Shown one piece after another: positions 31,891-44,110 of a DNA stretch of 64,000 bases (the stretch's first letter is position 1; every line of letters starts with the position of its first letter). The stretch comes from Lineus longissimus (taxonomy: Eukaryota; Nemertea; Pilidiophora; Heteronemertea; Lineidae), in contig NC_088316.1 of assembly GCF_910592395.1 (NCBI RefSeq), forward strand, positions 4,652,001-4,716,000. Reading direction: 5' to 3'. The position numbers and the translations under genes are program-made. The notes beneath the pieces are model-generated. The model ran no database searches. It worked only from the letters and a program-made list of their open reading frames with translations, and was not told where the DNA came from.

Positions 31891-32275
31891 TGCAAATCTC
31901 ATAAGTGACTTAGATACTGGTGGTAGGTTCCTCCCAGGCAACTACATGCAGCGTCATAAATCCTCTCAGCTCAAGCTCGACATTTTTTCAGTTCGTTCAA
32001 ACCCCTGTAGGGTAATTGTAATGAAGGACGAGCTTGAATGTCCTTCCTCCCTCCAGGGGGCTCCTGGACTGTAGCAACACCAAATCTCAAAAGTGACTTC
32101 AATAGTCAGATGGAATCTTTCTCTCAGGCAACCAGGGGCTGCGTCATGAAAGCTCGCAGGTCTAGCTTGATCTGTTCAATTCATACAAACCCCCGTAGGG
32201 TAATTGTAATAAAGGACAAACTCGATGGCCTTCCATCAAGGGGGCCTTGGACCAAAGCCACCATATTCAATGTGC
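31890..32275 (+). repeat. tandem duplication, period about 189 bp, two units
   Basis: AAGTGACTT, CCCAGGCAAC/CTCAGGCAAC, TGCGTCATGAA, CAAACCCCTGTAGGGTAATT and CTCCAGGGGGC-like words recur in order at about 31901 and 32090. The 126-codon plus-strand frame here (32038-32418) is a by-product of the repeat. Confidence 0.7.
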
Positions 32276-35133
32276 TCAAAATTTTATCTGTAAGTGCCAA
32301 GGTGATCAATTCTTCCTTTAGGAATATTGGAATTCCAATGGTAATGTCGTTGGAATCAACAATGGTGTTCTTTGAAGCAAACTCTGTGGATATTTTACCT
32401 TTGCTCAGAATCGAATGACGACGACAAAGTCATGCAACAATGTTGGATAGCAGGATAACCAAAATGGCAACGCATATGCCGATTTCTGTTGTCATGATCC
32501 CTATCCAACATACATGCCCATCATAATATGCCCTAAACTGCAGTCATGATCCCCAAGTGCAAATAAATACACTAAACCACACAAGTGGGATTTCTGAGGT
32601 TATCATGCAGACTGCACCTGTGTGATTTTCTTTGCCTCGAAAAAACCATCCCGGACATTGTTTTAGATTTAGCTCTGAAAAAAAAGTTTCAACTGCCCAT
32701 GTACACAATCAGTGGGAGTGAGAAGTGAGGAATCTCATAATTTGTTGGGTTTGTTTTGTTTGGGGGGAGGGGGTCCAAACAAATTGTGCCAGGACAGCTC
32801 TGCTTCATTTCAAAGGACGGAGTAGTTTGTATGGTCTTGAAAACAAAGTGAAGGTCATTTCCATTTGACTTGTTTGAAATTTCACTCATCATGTACTGGA
32901 TTGGTGTGTTTACAGATGGCACTATGTACTTTTGTTTCAATAAATTCATTGAATGCGAACCCACTTGCAGAGTACCCTTGCCCATTGTTTCCGGATCTGA
33001 CCTCCCCTTCCTCTCGGGCTGAATTTGACATGCAAAAAGATGACCTTTTGTTATTTCTTTTTCTATCATGGCTGTATTGCTGTCATTTTAAAAGGGGTTA
33101 CCTTTTGTTAATGCTCTCTTTATTCTCTCATGGCTCTATCATTTTCATTTTGAAAGGGGTAACCTTGGAGGTATCAAAATTTACCCTGCTTCATTTTTCA
33201 CCTTGAAATTCCTTGGCATCTAACCTAAACAAAGCCTATCAAAACTATCACTATCTTTATCCATTTTTTTAACTGGCTGGTTACAAACCCAAATGACACC
33301 GAATAAAGGAACCATATTCAATCAAATGACTAAACCACAAATAAGGTTACAACAAAAATAATGAAAACTGACAATCTCACACAATAACGCAATATTTAAG
33401 ATTTGAGGACAGAAAAGCTAATGTGACACGAAGGGAAAACAATCATATTGACTGGTATTACATTGCCGTCGGTTCTTAACTCCTTTATCTGTCAACGTGG
33501 ATCAAACCCCTGACACGATGTGGCGGCGATTACCAAATCGATGACTAATATTTTTGGAACCATCACAAAATGGCAATCATGAATCCATTAGGTTTAGTGA
33601 TGTATCGAAAATCTTAAGTTTGATTGAGAACGGTTTTAAACTAAAGATGCTCTTACGATGCCATTAAGATGCCTGTGAGTGCTATTGTTCTATTGGAAAA
33701 GGGGCTCAACTGTCCCTTATGATGTCAGAGGCTGTCATTTTGTGTTGCAATGGGATCTAGGTGTCATGAGCAGCATAAAGAAAGTGATATCAGAGCTCTG
33801 AATAAACGTAACTCGACTGAAAGAGGCAAATGTGCCAGTTTGATTACAGACATGTCATTTTGTAATCTTTTTTAGAAATAAGGGGTCTTATGACACAATT
33901 AGCCGTGGAGTTTCACTGGAGTCAAATTATTTGCAAAGGGTGAAATCATCCATCTTGGCTTTCGGTCAACCTGCATCAGGTTTTGAAAATGAAGGGTTTC
34001 CTGTGACATGACCAGCCTAAAATAGACGGCACACTTTTGACCAAGGTTATCTACGCCCTGGGCAAATAAAATTGATTTTAGGTTTGCTTCTGATCATGGG
34101 GCTTGAGTCAAAAATTGGACACACATTGTAAAGAGAGGAATACTCGGCAGAACTTTGACGTATGTTTTCTGTAAGGTTTCCAAGACATCGCCAGGGGAAA
34201 ATATTAAGTACTTATTAGGACTTGTTGTCGAATCACTGTCAAATTTGTGTCGAACCAAGACAAAGAGGTTTACAGAGTTCATGCTGACTTCGGTATTAGC
34301 TGTAAAACTTACGTTCCTGTGAATAGACAAAGGATTTCCCTTAAATATCGACTTGACTGCAGTTTCCTTTTTTCAAGGTCAGTAATTTGCATGGTTCCAT
34401 TGACAAGATTGACATAACTCGGAATGTCAATTCCCATTCAATATGCAAAAAATAATGTCAACATGGTCAAGGACAATTTGACCTTGAAGTTATTATTTTA
34501 GAAAGTCATCTCCCATTCTTAAAGTGTTTTGATAATACGGCATGCAAATCCACTCATGCAAAACAAATACTGTAAAAATCTAAAATTCGCAACATTTTCT
34601 TATTAAATTTCTGGACAAACTTTGCATTTCCCAGACACATAATTCCTTTGTTTGGGTTCATTGAACCTGGGTTCAATTTGAACTCTCCCAGCAGAGATCT
34701 GCACACATTTGAAATTTAAGACATGGAAATATTGGAAAAATTATAAACGTCTTTTGTTTAAATTGATTCACTATTTGCTTGAATGATTCAGAATTTTAGC
34801 ATAATATTCCAAGTAATTGTTCTTGCTAATGATTGATGGGTTACTACGTCATGACCATACAAATCCTTGAAAATCAAAGTGTTTCAAACTATGTGTACTT
34901 TACCATGTCATATCAGTTTAGACATGTTAGACATGCCGGAAAATGAATTAGAAAATTTTCATTTTTTTTTAATTTAAATTTCTTTTAAATTTCAAGGAAT
35001 ACTGTCGAACAGAAAAATTTCGGAAGGAGGATATTTTGCGCAAATTTTGCAAGTAGGTCATGCTCGCAAAAATATTCTGCTGTGAAAATCTCATGCTTTT
35101 CTGCAAGAATTCAAAATTGTTTGCTCTACAGTA
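32276..35133. other. non-coding stretch
   Basis: I see nothing beyond AT-rich single-copy sequence. At 33070-33180 AAAAGGGGTTACCTTT-like words occur twice. Confidence 0.45.
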
Positions 35134-35551
35134 GAGAACAAAGCCAAAAGGCCCTGGGCATAATGGTCAATATAATAACCGCATCCCGGTATAAGGAAGA
35201 AGAAGAATCTTACAATCAGAAGTAAACCCTTTTACGATGTTTACTTGGTATTAAGTCACCAGATAGTCCGGGGGCTGAGGAAAGTCCAGTGTGAAATCAT
35301 ATGTCCCCTCATTTTGACTCTTGATCCTAGTAGTGGACCACTAGGAGAGTAAAAAAAACTTGGGTAGACATTCCAGATCATGGGTGGAAGGGGTTAAATT
35401 CAAGATGGCATCCAAGATGGCCGCCATTACATATAAATGGCCACTCACCACATATTCACCCTAAATGAATAATTTTGGTGTCTATACCTAGGTTTAAGGG
35501 GTCAGCCTATCCATTGAAACCAATAACTTCAACGATGCCTTTTGACCTCGG

Positions 35552-35571
35552 TGACCTTGAAAAGTAGGTCA
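35552..35571. promoter_or_regulatory. TGACCT-N8-AGGTCA everted repeat (nuclear-receptor-like half-sites)
   Basis: TGACCT at 35552-35557 and AGGTCA at 35566-35571 are separated by 8 bp. The same arrangement is kept in the three tandem units at 61441-62594. AGGTCA is the canonical nuclear-receptor half-site; function here is inferred. Confidence 0.4.
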
Positions 35572-35895
35572 AATCAAATCCGTTTGACATCTGATGTATC
35601 CTTCTTTGGAGTACCTACCATAAAATATACACCTTCTGCAGCAACAGTCCGGATGCAAAATCCAAAATGGCAACCTGACAGCCATATTGGTACGTGGATC
35701 GGGCCCCAAATCGATAGGGCATCTCTATGACCCCGCACCTTCACGCTACTGAAAATTCAAGCCCACCGGGTGTTCACCTGGCGGCCATACCAGATGTCGG
35801 TTCATCCTAAAATCACAAGGCACAAACCTAGCCCCCACAACCCTCGGCTATCTCACAGTAATATGAAACAAATCCGACGACAATTCTCTTGAGTA

Positions 35896-36072
35896 GAGTA
35901 GAACCTCTATTAGCAACACCTCTCTATTAAGGACAACCTCTCTCTTAAGGACACCAGTTTTGGTCCCAAATTGGTTGTTTCTATTCAATTTAACCTCTCT
36001 TATCAGGACACCTCTCTATTAAGGACAGCATTTGTCAGTCCTGAGGGTGTCCTTAACAGAGAGGTTCTACTG
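35896..36072. mobile_element. 177 bp MITE, CAGTAGAACC-type ends, TA flanks
   Basis: The left end TA|GAGTAGAACCTCTATTAG and the right end (other strand) TA|CAGTAGAACCTCTCTGTTAA are inverted. The interior has repeated CTCTCTATTAAGGACA words. It is non-coding and of pogo/Tigger type by its ends and TA duplication. Confidence 0.85.
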
Positions 36073-36265
36073 TAATTACATCAGTTGCCTTGCACAGATG
36101 GACGCACGGACACAAATACTCAGGGATGAATGGAAAAGCCATATCCATAGCAAATTCCATAACAATTAAATTCTTCATTCAATCCTATATCTTACACGAT
36201 TAGCTTGGAGTTATGCAATTATCTTTTACCCCCTAACTCCCCCTCCTCAAGCTTCGAAGATATGG

Positions 36266-36631
36266 TGTCGAATTTTGGCGAATCTTATCCATTATCTGTG
36301 CATTGCCGTCTGTAGCTCTGACGTTGATTTGTAAGCCTCCAGTGATCCGGCGTCGAATCTTGCCGATTAACAGGGCCGTTGATCGCCAAGTCTTGTCGAA
36401 CTACTGACGGTGATAAAGTGGTGTTGCGTTGAAATCTTGCTGTCTGGAATTCCATTTCCAACGGGGATTTATCTTTTGACATGCCCAGGCCCAGAGGTGA
36501 TGAGATGTCGAAAGTCTTTCCGTATGACCAGTACATGCAGTGATGCTTATGGCAAATTTCCATCTGTGTGTGATGAACCCTTGTCGTAGCTTAGCCGAAA
36601 ATATACTGGTGAATGTCGTAAAGGTGTCGAA
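36266..36631. other. cluster of GTCGAA motifs in a GC-richer patch
   Basis: GTCGAA occurs near 36267, 36352, 36395, 36507 and 36626, all on the plus strand, within 370 bp of otherwise AT-rich DNA. A 92-codon minus-strand frame (36285-36563) spans the patch without recognised motifs. Confidence 0.5.
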
Positions 36632-36639
36632 GGCTTAAG

Positions 36640-39317
36640 AAGGGGGGTACAAGATATGAGTTAATAATTGCATTACTGGCCACCAAAAATGACCGGTTCA
36701 AAATAACATTTTGTTTCATTTTATCATTCAATTTTAACAATATCAAGCCAATCGGTAGAGTATAATATTTTTAACTGTTTAGTTCCATCCTCAGGTTATC
36801 TATCCAAGCGGTCTGACAACGTTTGATTTTTTTTAACCTGATGCCTGAGGCAATAAGCTTCCGCTGCTCTTATTTAAAATGCTAATGGCTAAAATCTCTT
36901 TGTCATCTGATCTATATTAGTGCTCAGGGATGCTAAATATTGCTATTGATTTGGTCAACTGTAAAAATATTCAATTGCTGAGAAAGATCTGGCAATTTCG
37001 TTTCAATTGTTTTGGAAATATAACATATGGCTAATGCCAGGGTGGACTTGCATGAAATTATAAAACATGTTCAGGTTATAGAAACAATGCTGTCATGCAC
37101 ATTTTTATTTACAGCACATAGGAGCAGTGTCATTTCTTAAAGAATGCCTGAAATCTTAACAGCGTATTTTGTCTAACATACCTTTAAAAACAAATTGGTT
37201 ATTTACAAATATATTTTCAATGGTATTAACAGATATATAATAATTATGTTGAAGTGTGATATCACGTTTTGATTTGTTGCTAAATTCTATACACCAATAC
37301 TAGAACATATTTACCCCTTCCCCTGGGTACTCATGCTGAACTCAACACTGATGCATAAAAATACAAAAACAAGATAGTCAAACCTTAGAACAATGCCATG
37401 TTAAAAGACGCCACCCCCATCAAGCACTCTAATCTCTGTAACTGACTCACATCAGCAGAAGTGGATCTGTAAAAGAATCTGTGCAGGGAATCTTTCCGAT
37501 TCAGTCCCTGGGGCATGAGAACTAAACACTACTTGACCCCCAGGGGGTGAGTTGATCAAATCCCTTTTGTTTTGGAATACAGGATTAAAGTGCAAAATCC
37601 GCTCATGGTGAACTCGAAAACATGACATAATCATTTGTTAATTACTCAGAAGGAGACAATTTTGGACTCTTATCTAGAAATCACTGGTAATAGGGATGAG
37701 AGGATATTCACGATTTTCAAATAATGGACTTAACTTTCGCATGATGTCTTGATATTGTGATGATGCGATTCGTGCATGATCTTTCAATCCTCGTTTCGGT
37801 CATCGCATAGATTTCTAAGGCCAACCTTTTTGAATTCTATGCTTTGTGTCCCCTACCCTTTACATAAACAACTTCTACTCAGTGCAGGTTCCCTGTTATG
37901 AAAACTGGCCGCCAGAGTTGTTGTCAATCCACAAATGATGACAATTATAGCGTATGTGAGAATCTTCTTAAGCTTCACCTTTTTGACAATAACAGTTGAG
38001 ACAGTCAGTGGCATATGAAAAATAAATTGTTCTTAGAAATGTGAATAAACTTCGCAGTTATGCTAAGCAGAAAGTTACAAAACACAAATGAATTGACAAA
38101 AACCATTAAAAACAAAAGCATGTGCCTTCACGGCATTGTGTATAACTGCATTTCTATTTTCCTGACCCACTAGTAAATACAAATGTGGTAACCTTTGAAA
38201 GGCTAAACATGCTAAAGGGATTCCTCATTGTTTTCCGAGTGCTGGATTCTGACCACTATAGCTTACATCAAGCCAACTGATGCTGTAGATCTGGCTGGTA
38301 ACCCACTCACTCCAAAAAAAGTGCCCCACCCACAACAATCAAGAAGAGCCAAGCACTATCAGCCGCGTTTAGCGATATTTCATTTGTTCAAACACAATTG
38401 GCTCCTGATGACTTCAAGCAGACTAAAGCGCAATGTAGCTTCATTGATTTCTTGAAAGTTTAATCAGTGGCTGATTCATTAATAAACTCCTTGAATCTGA
38501 TAGTGAAGCAAGACAACAATTTGTCTTTTAGCTTGCATTGGATCATTTGCACTTTTTTTATCAGGAGATTAACTGTTTCAAGATGATGGCTGAGATATAC
38601 ATGTATGACACACAGAAAACGCTGTGGCTGCTTTCTGCATCGAAGATTAACCCTTCTATTTGGTCACACAGAAAAGAGGTGTTATTGGAATGAGCATGGT
38701 ACCAACCAACCACTGTGGTAGGGGAAAAACAAAGGCGGTGAACAGATGTAGTGGAATCAGACCTTACAAGCAACTCCATCAAGGCAGATTCATTGCAATG
38801 ACACAAGGAATAATGATACAACTTATTCAAGATTTCAATCAAGAAAACTGCCAACAATACTCAATTCAGGCCAAAGTGAATTTTCCAATAAGGGCGATTC
38901 CCTGATTCACCCATTTTAGAATAGAACTAATTTTACTAAATTGTATCAAACATGATATCAAGCCAATTATGCAGATTGTGTGGTTGATTGAATGTTTGGG
39001 AACCATATTGGTTGACAATTATTCTAACTAGTCCACAATAATCAAATTTTGAGATATTAAGTCATTCTTGACATATTTAAATGTCACTTTGACTCATACC
39101 AAATGAATGGACATGATAGACACACTGACCACCTAGAGAGTGAACACAAAACAAAATGAACAGAACTGATTCAAGATTGAATATATTCAAATTGAATCTG
39201 GAAGTTTGAATCACACCAATTTATGGAAAATCTCAAAACAGGATCAGGTAATTTATTATGCAACTACTTGGTCAAAGCCAATTAAAGTAGTTATTCTCAA
39301 TGGGAAACTGCTGTGTA
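36640..39317. other. non-coding stretch
   Basis: AT-rich. Open frames of 60-100 codons at 37452, 38228, 38561 and 38660 overlap one another on both strands and have no family features. Confidence 0.45.
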
Positions 39318-39503
39318 CCGTAGAAAGGACATCCTTGAGACTGACAAATGTTGCCTTTAATCAATATGAGTCCTGGTGCTAATGGGGACCCTGTGTGCAA
39401 TCAGAGGGTGTCCTGATTACAGAGGTCAAATTCAATTCAAGTGACCACAGTGGGATAAACTGAGGTGTCCTGAATAGAGAGCCTGCATAGGGAGGTTCCA
39501 CTG
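39318..39503. mobile_element. decayed MITE of the CAGTRGAACC family, about 186 bp
   Basis: The right end (other strand) reads TA|CAGTGGAACCTCCCTATG. The left end TA|CCGTAGAAAGGACATCC is a degraded partner. Internal GTGTCCTGATTACAGAGG-like words match the family interior at 35896-36072. Confidence 0.5.
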
Positions 39504-39689
39504 TATACAATAATAAGCTACTCAAAATCTCTTATCCTCGAAAGGACAGAATTCATCACTTTTTGAGAATAGAAGTTAAAATTGCTTTTTAACTTTTTAA
39601 GCACCCTGCGAACAAGTGACCTGCAACCATGATTGCATGCACACTCATTTGCAGTAGTCATCTCAGGTAACATGGTGGATGCAACAAAA

Positions 39690-42232
39690 ACTGGTGATGG
39701 CAGTGACCTGCAATCAGTAGCAAATCAAGCGATTACCGGTTTTACCCGCTCATAAGCATGGAAACATACTCGACTTAATCCTGACAAATCAACCAGAGCG
39801 ATTCAGTGACACGGAAACATGGCCAGGAATGTACGATTCTGATCATTTTCCCGTAGTGTCGAATTTCCGTACTAGAATGCCCCGTCGTGTTGGAATTTCG
39901 CGCGTTGTTTATGACTTTACGCGTGCGGACTACACAGGTCTAAGGTCATTCCTTTGTGACGAGCTTGGTCCCAACTCTGATTTCTGTTTGCAAAATGGCC
40001 AGGACGGCATTGACAATTTGTGGTCAGAGTGGCTAGGTGTGTATAACACTGGATTAGACCGCTTTATTCCGCGGAAAACTATTCGTGACAAAAGCTATCC
40101 GCCATGGATTGACCGCGAAGTGAGACGCATGTCAACAAAAGTGAATGCTGCCCGCCGCTGCACAAAAAACAGGAACAGTGACTCTTGTTGGAGGAAATAC
40201 CGGCGCCTGCGCAATGAACTCAGAAATTTGACCCGTGACAAATACAAAGCGAATGTAAACAATCTTGGATCAGAAGTGCGTAGAAACCCAAAGCGTTTTT
40301 GGAACTTCTATCACGCAAAAACCAAATCAAACTCTATACCAGAGACAGCGAAGCTGGGCAATGAGTCTTTTGTGACTCCTCTGCGCAAGGCAAAAGCCTT
40401 CAATGGTTATTTTTATTCCAATTTTTCTCATCACAACGACTTGAGAAAACCTGATGTTACCATGTATGATAATTATAACCTTGATTCTGTTAACTTTACA
40501 GCAGTTGAGGTGAAATCGGTATTAAACAGGCTGGACAAGACTAAGGCATGTGGGCCTGACAGGGTCTCTAATCGTGTTCTGAGGGAGTGTGCCTCTACAC
40601 TGTGTTCTTCACTCGCATTTTTATTCAACGTTTCAATGCAGACAGGTGTTTTACCAAACGATTGGAAAATCGCTAACGTTGTGCCAGTGTACAAGAAGGG
40701 AGACAAGCATTTGATTTCAAATTATAGACCCGTGTCTCTCCTATCTGTGGTTTCTAAAGTAATGGAACGTTGCATTTATAACAGTATCTATCCAGTCTTA
40801 AGTCCGTCAGTCTATAAAGGCCAGCATGGCTTCTGTAACAGGCGGTCAACGGCCACTCAGCTTGTTCAGTTCCAGCATAGACTGGGCCAGGTCTTAGATA
40901 GTGGGGGTCAAACTGATGTTATATATTTGGATTTTGCTAAAGCTTTCGATTCCGTTCCCCATTGCCTCTTATTACATAAGATTCGTTCCTTTGGAATCTG
41001 TGGACGTCTTCTGAGTTGGTTAACGTCGTATCTTACAAATAGGAAGCAGAGAGTTGTGATTAATGGCTCGGAGTCTTCACTTTTAGATGTACTGTCTGGT
41101 GTGCCGCAAGGGTCAATTTTAGGCCCTCTTTTATTCTTATTGTACGTAAATGATATTGCTGAGGTCGTCAGTGACGGTACTGCCATGGATCTTTTTGCTG
41201 ATGATTCCAAAATGTGTAGGGAGATAGAGTCTGTAACCGACTGTCTGCTACTTCAGACCGACCTTGATAAATTGTACGCTTGGAGTAAACGGTGGGGCAT
41301 GACATTTAGCCCAAGCAAATGCATGGTCATGAGTGTTACTAGGAAGTTAAATCCGACACACTTCTTTTACAATATCAATGGTTTTGCATTGTGTCGGGTT
41401 GATAAATTCAAGGATCTTGGTATTGTCTTTTCTTCGGACCTGTCATGGTCATCTCATGTCAATGGTATTGCAAGCAGTGCAAGTAGAATGTGGGGTATGA
41501 TCAGGCGTGTATGCGGGCGTACTGCAGACGTTAATTTGAATATCATGTTGTATAAATCACTTGTGCGTAGTCGCCTTGAATATGGTACGGTGGTATTCGA
41601 CACACATGTGCGACGTGATCTTGAAACTTTAGAGCGTGTCCAGCGGAGGGTGACTCGTCACATTTTAGGCCCTGATATGCCATATGTGGAGCGTCTGCGA
41701 GCGTTGTCTCTGCTGCCCCTGTCGTACCGTCGGGAAATCAAGGATCTAGTTTTTATGCACGATTCTTATTATAATGTCCTGGATTTTAATGCACGTTTTT
41801 ATATAACCCCGGCTGTAAGGGGCGACGGTTTACGACTGGCGCAGCCGAGATTCCACTCGGAGACGTTCGGTGCCTCATACTGGGTGAGGACACCGAAGCT
41901 GTGGAACAGCCTCCCGGTCCAATTACATAATTTGAAAAAAATGCATTTTAAATCGTCCCTTAATGTTTATTATTTTGACAGGTTGGATCGTTTGGATGTC
42001 GACGACATGTGCACTTTCGTCACTTTCTGCCGTTGTGCAAACTGTCGGCCCACTTAGTGCGCATGTCGCCGGCACCCCGACGACACAACCCATATTATCT
42101 GGTGCCATATAATAGGTCTCGACCTACATGGTTACCAGTGTAATGCATGTACGTTTTATTTTGTTCATAATCCAATGTCTTGTCATGTTATATCAAATAT
42201 TGTACATGTATTTTACACGAATAAATAAATAG
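39690..42232 (+). mobile_element. CR1/Jockey-superfamily LINE, 5'-truncated
   Basis: It begins inside the endonuclease domain: plus-strand reading around 39698-39760 (GSDLQSVANQAITGF) and then GNILDLILTNQPERF match the C-terminal part of an APE-type endonuclease, with a one-base frame change near 39,752. The RT ORF follows. The 3' UTR (42058-42232) ends in AATAAATAAATA, which may be both polyadenylation signal and tail. No target-site duplication was identified. First ORF and most of the endonuclease are missing, as usual for LINE insertions. Confidence 0.85.
39829..42057 (+). CDS. LINE endonuclease tail plus reverse transcriptase (742 codons, intact)
   Basis: The ORF starts at an internal Met just before the endonuclease motif SDHFPVV. 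Residues about 100-200 form the charged linker. RT runs from about 225 to 520: ACGPDRVSNRVLREC, SNYRPVSLL, motif A YLDFAKAFDSV (Asp368), SGVPQGSILGPLLF, and motif C LFADDSK (Asp458-Asp459). The C-terminal region LERVQRRVTRHILG and TPKLWNSLPVQL is typical of CR1/Jockey-clade LINEs. No stop or frameshift occurs across the RT, so insertion is fairly recent. The true upstream start of ORF2 is lost, so the protein could not prime insertion by itself. The exact clade (CR1, L2, Daphne, Rex1) is not resolved by eye. Confidence 0.92.
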   Translation: MYDSDHFPVVSNFRTRMPRRVGISRVVYDFTRADYTGLRSFLCDELGPNSDFCLQNGQDGIDNLWSEWLGVYNTGLDRFIPRKTIRDKSYPPWIDREVRRMSTKVNAARRCTKNRNSDSCWRKYRRLRNELRNLTRDKYKANVNNLGSEVRRNPKRFWNFYHAKTKSNSIPETAKLGNESFVTPLRKAKAFNGYFYSNFSHHNDLRKPDVTMYDNYNLDSVNFTAVEVKSVLNRLDKTKACGPDRVSNRVLRECASTLCSSLAFLFNVSMQTGVLPNDWKIANVVPVYKKGDKHLISNYRPVSLLSVVSKVMERCIYNSIYPVLSPSVYKGQHGFCNRRSTATQLVQFQHRLGQVLDSGGQTDVIYLDFAKAFDSVPHCLLLHKIRSFGICGRLLSWLTSYLTNRKQRVVINGSESSLLDVLSGVPQGSILGPLLFLLYVNDIAEVVSDGTAMDLFADDSKMCREIESVTDCLLLQTDLDKLYAWSKRWGMTFSPSKCMVMSVTRKLNPTHFFYNINGFALCRVDKFKDLGIVFSSDLSWSSHVNGIASSASRMWGMIRRVCGRTADVNLNIMLYKSLVRSRLEYGTVVFDTHVRRDLETLERVQRRVTRHILGPDMPYVERLRALSLLPLSYRREIKDLVFMHDSYYNVLDFNARFYITPAVRGDGLRLAQPRFHSETFGASYWVRTPKLWNSLPVQLHNLKKMHFKSSLNVYYFDRLDRLDVDDMCTFVTFCRCANCRPT

Positions 42233-43165
42233 TAATTGCAGGTTGTAGTGATAAAAATTGCTTGTTTGTGCAGCACCTGAATCATGCTTGAGAGGGTCAA
42301 CAAAGTCTTTTCTTGTCACTTCACTCATATCTCGATCTTCACCTCGGTTTACAACAATAAATCACCCGCAGAAGCAAATGACGAAACAGAATCGAGACAA
42401 TAGCTCATCAGAGATAAGACAGGTCATCCAATCAATTGCCCTACCCAAGGGATGACTAACTATCAGATCGGACATGCTTAATCCTTTTTGTCTTACACTC
42501 CAGCTCCCAACAAATTAGATCGAAGCTGCATAAGCCTTCTTCTCTCCGAGGCTGTTACGCAATGTCCATGAACAATATCACAAGATCGCGACAAAGCCAC
42601 CTGATGTCCAATAATTCCAGGCAATTTTACTTGGGACGGATCAGGGCGATAGAATCACATTTTTTGTGAGTCAGTGTCGATGCCATTGCTCAGGAATGCC
42701 ATGACACCAAATGCTCTTGGCAGGCATCTACTGGAATCTCAGCATTGCATCCATCCCCTTTAAGTGGCCCCAGTGGTGTATTCATTCTGATGATCAAGTA
42801 TTGGCCTATAGCATATAATTGACTTCATTAGGTACCATTCGAAGCTTGCGTCATCAATTTGGTATCAATAATATGAGTATGTGATATGCAGACAATGGCT
42901 TTGGATGAGGACAGAGCCAAGACGACACCATGCACAGTCTCCAGCAATTTTCCTATCTTCTTAAAGACCTACTCTATTAACAAGATTTGAAAAGCAAACT
43001 TGATTTGGAAAATTGTGTAAAAACGTACAAGTACTGTATATAAATTTCAACTATGTAGAATGATAAACCATTTCCATAAATGCCAAGTTTCAGCAAATTT
43101 TCATGCACATTAACTACATTATGGCAACGTCTATTTCTTTATTTTAATCTCACACCGAGTTCTAT
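42233..43165. other. non-coding stretch
   Basis: Nothing recognised downstream of the LINE. Confidence 0.45.
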
Positions 43166-43229
43166 GTGGGATTTAAACCAGGGACCTCTTGACCCCCCAG
43201 CAGTCTGGGCGACTAGTCCACAGTGGCTT
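43166..43229 (-). repeat. tRNA-derived SINE relic
   Basis: The minus-strand sequence GTGGACTAGTCGCCCAGACT followed by AAGAGGTCCCTGGTTTAAATCC resembles the anticodon-arm to T-arm portion of common tRNA-derived SINE heads. The B box is degraded (GTTTAAATC). Confidence 0.45.
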
Positions 43230-44060
43230 ATATTTGAATGGTCACAATTATAACAACTGAAGAGGTGTAATCTGTTCACACTGTCACTGTCTCCGGCTGT
43301 CAAAGTATCACCCACTTGAAGATGGTATTGAGATAGGAGCAGAGCTTAAATAGAGATCCAGAATAGCATCATTAAGCGCACTAATAATGAGGATGTAATA
43401 CCGTCACACTTGAAGTGTATCATAATTGCGCCCGAGTCGCATAGAGTACCAGACTTATCAATGATAATATCTTTAGTATCAGTTCATAATTGGCCTCTCT
43501 TCCTTCATACAGTCCAATGATAGGCCATTCAGGTTCGTAGTCGATGACTAACGCCACAATCAAGCAGGTAATCTTGTTCTGTTCCTGCGCTGACCTCATG
43601 GTATGATGGTGTCACCTTGTGAAGACGGCCAGTGGGACACAAGCATGAAATCCTCCAATTCACAAGCCATGCTACCGCACAAAGATATTGGGCACTCCCA
43701 TGCCTTAAACCTCATTAAAGTCCAATTTCCTTAAAGCTTACAAAGCACTATCAATTAGTTCCCTTATTTTAGAGATGTATTTTGTGACATAAAACAAGCA
43801 ACAACTAGCCAATAGAAGAGATAACCATTGAATAGGAATGGATTCATTTTGTAACAGCCCGCTTTTGCCAGAATTTGGTAGCTTGAGCCAGGTAAGGTTA
43901 GCTGTTAGTATCGTTTCCTCATTATTAGTCTTTTCAAATTCTTGCTAATTACCAATGGTCTATTGGAGTTATTAGCAATCTAATGTAGGAGAAAACCTAC
44001 ACTGCCAGACTGAGATAGTTGCTGTCACTATCACAATGAGGATCAGACATGTCAGACTGT
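43230..44060. other. non-coding stretch
   Basis: Nothing recognised. Confidence 0.4.
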
Positions 44061-44110
44061 GAATTGAACCCAAGACCTCAGAGGTCACTATGGTGAACCA
44101 CTACCCCACT
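44061..44110 (-). repeat. tRNA-derived SINE relic
   Basis: The minus strand reads TGGGGTAGTGGTTCACC then TGAGGTCTTGGGTTCAATTC: A-box-like and good B-box (GTTCAATTC) sequences at tRNA-like spacing. The acceptor stem does not pair. Confidence 0.5.

Larger units (their letters stand above)
35134..36125 (+). mobile_element. hairpin-ended dispersed repeat, decayed copy with a nested MITE
   Basis: It starts AACAAAGCCAAAAGGCCCTG, like ACAAGAGGCCCAAGGGCCC at 2964. It contains one unit of the tandem core found at 61548-62462 (GACCTCGGTGACCTTGAAAA at 35547) and reaches GGACGCACGGACAC near 36110, the position of the GGAC microsatellite in the other copies. The 177 bp MITE at 35896-36072 interrupts it. 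Boundaries are approximate. Confidence 0.5.
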
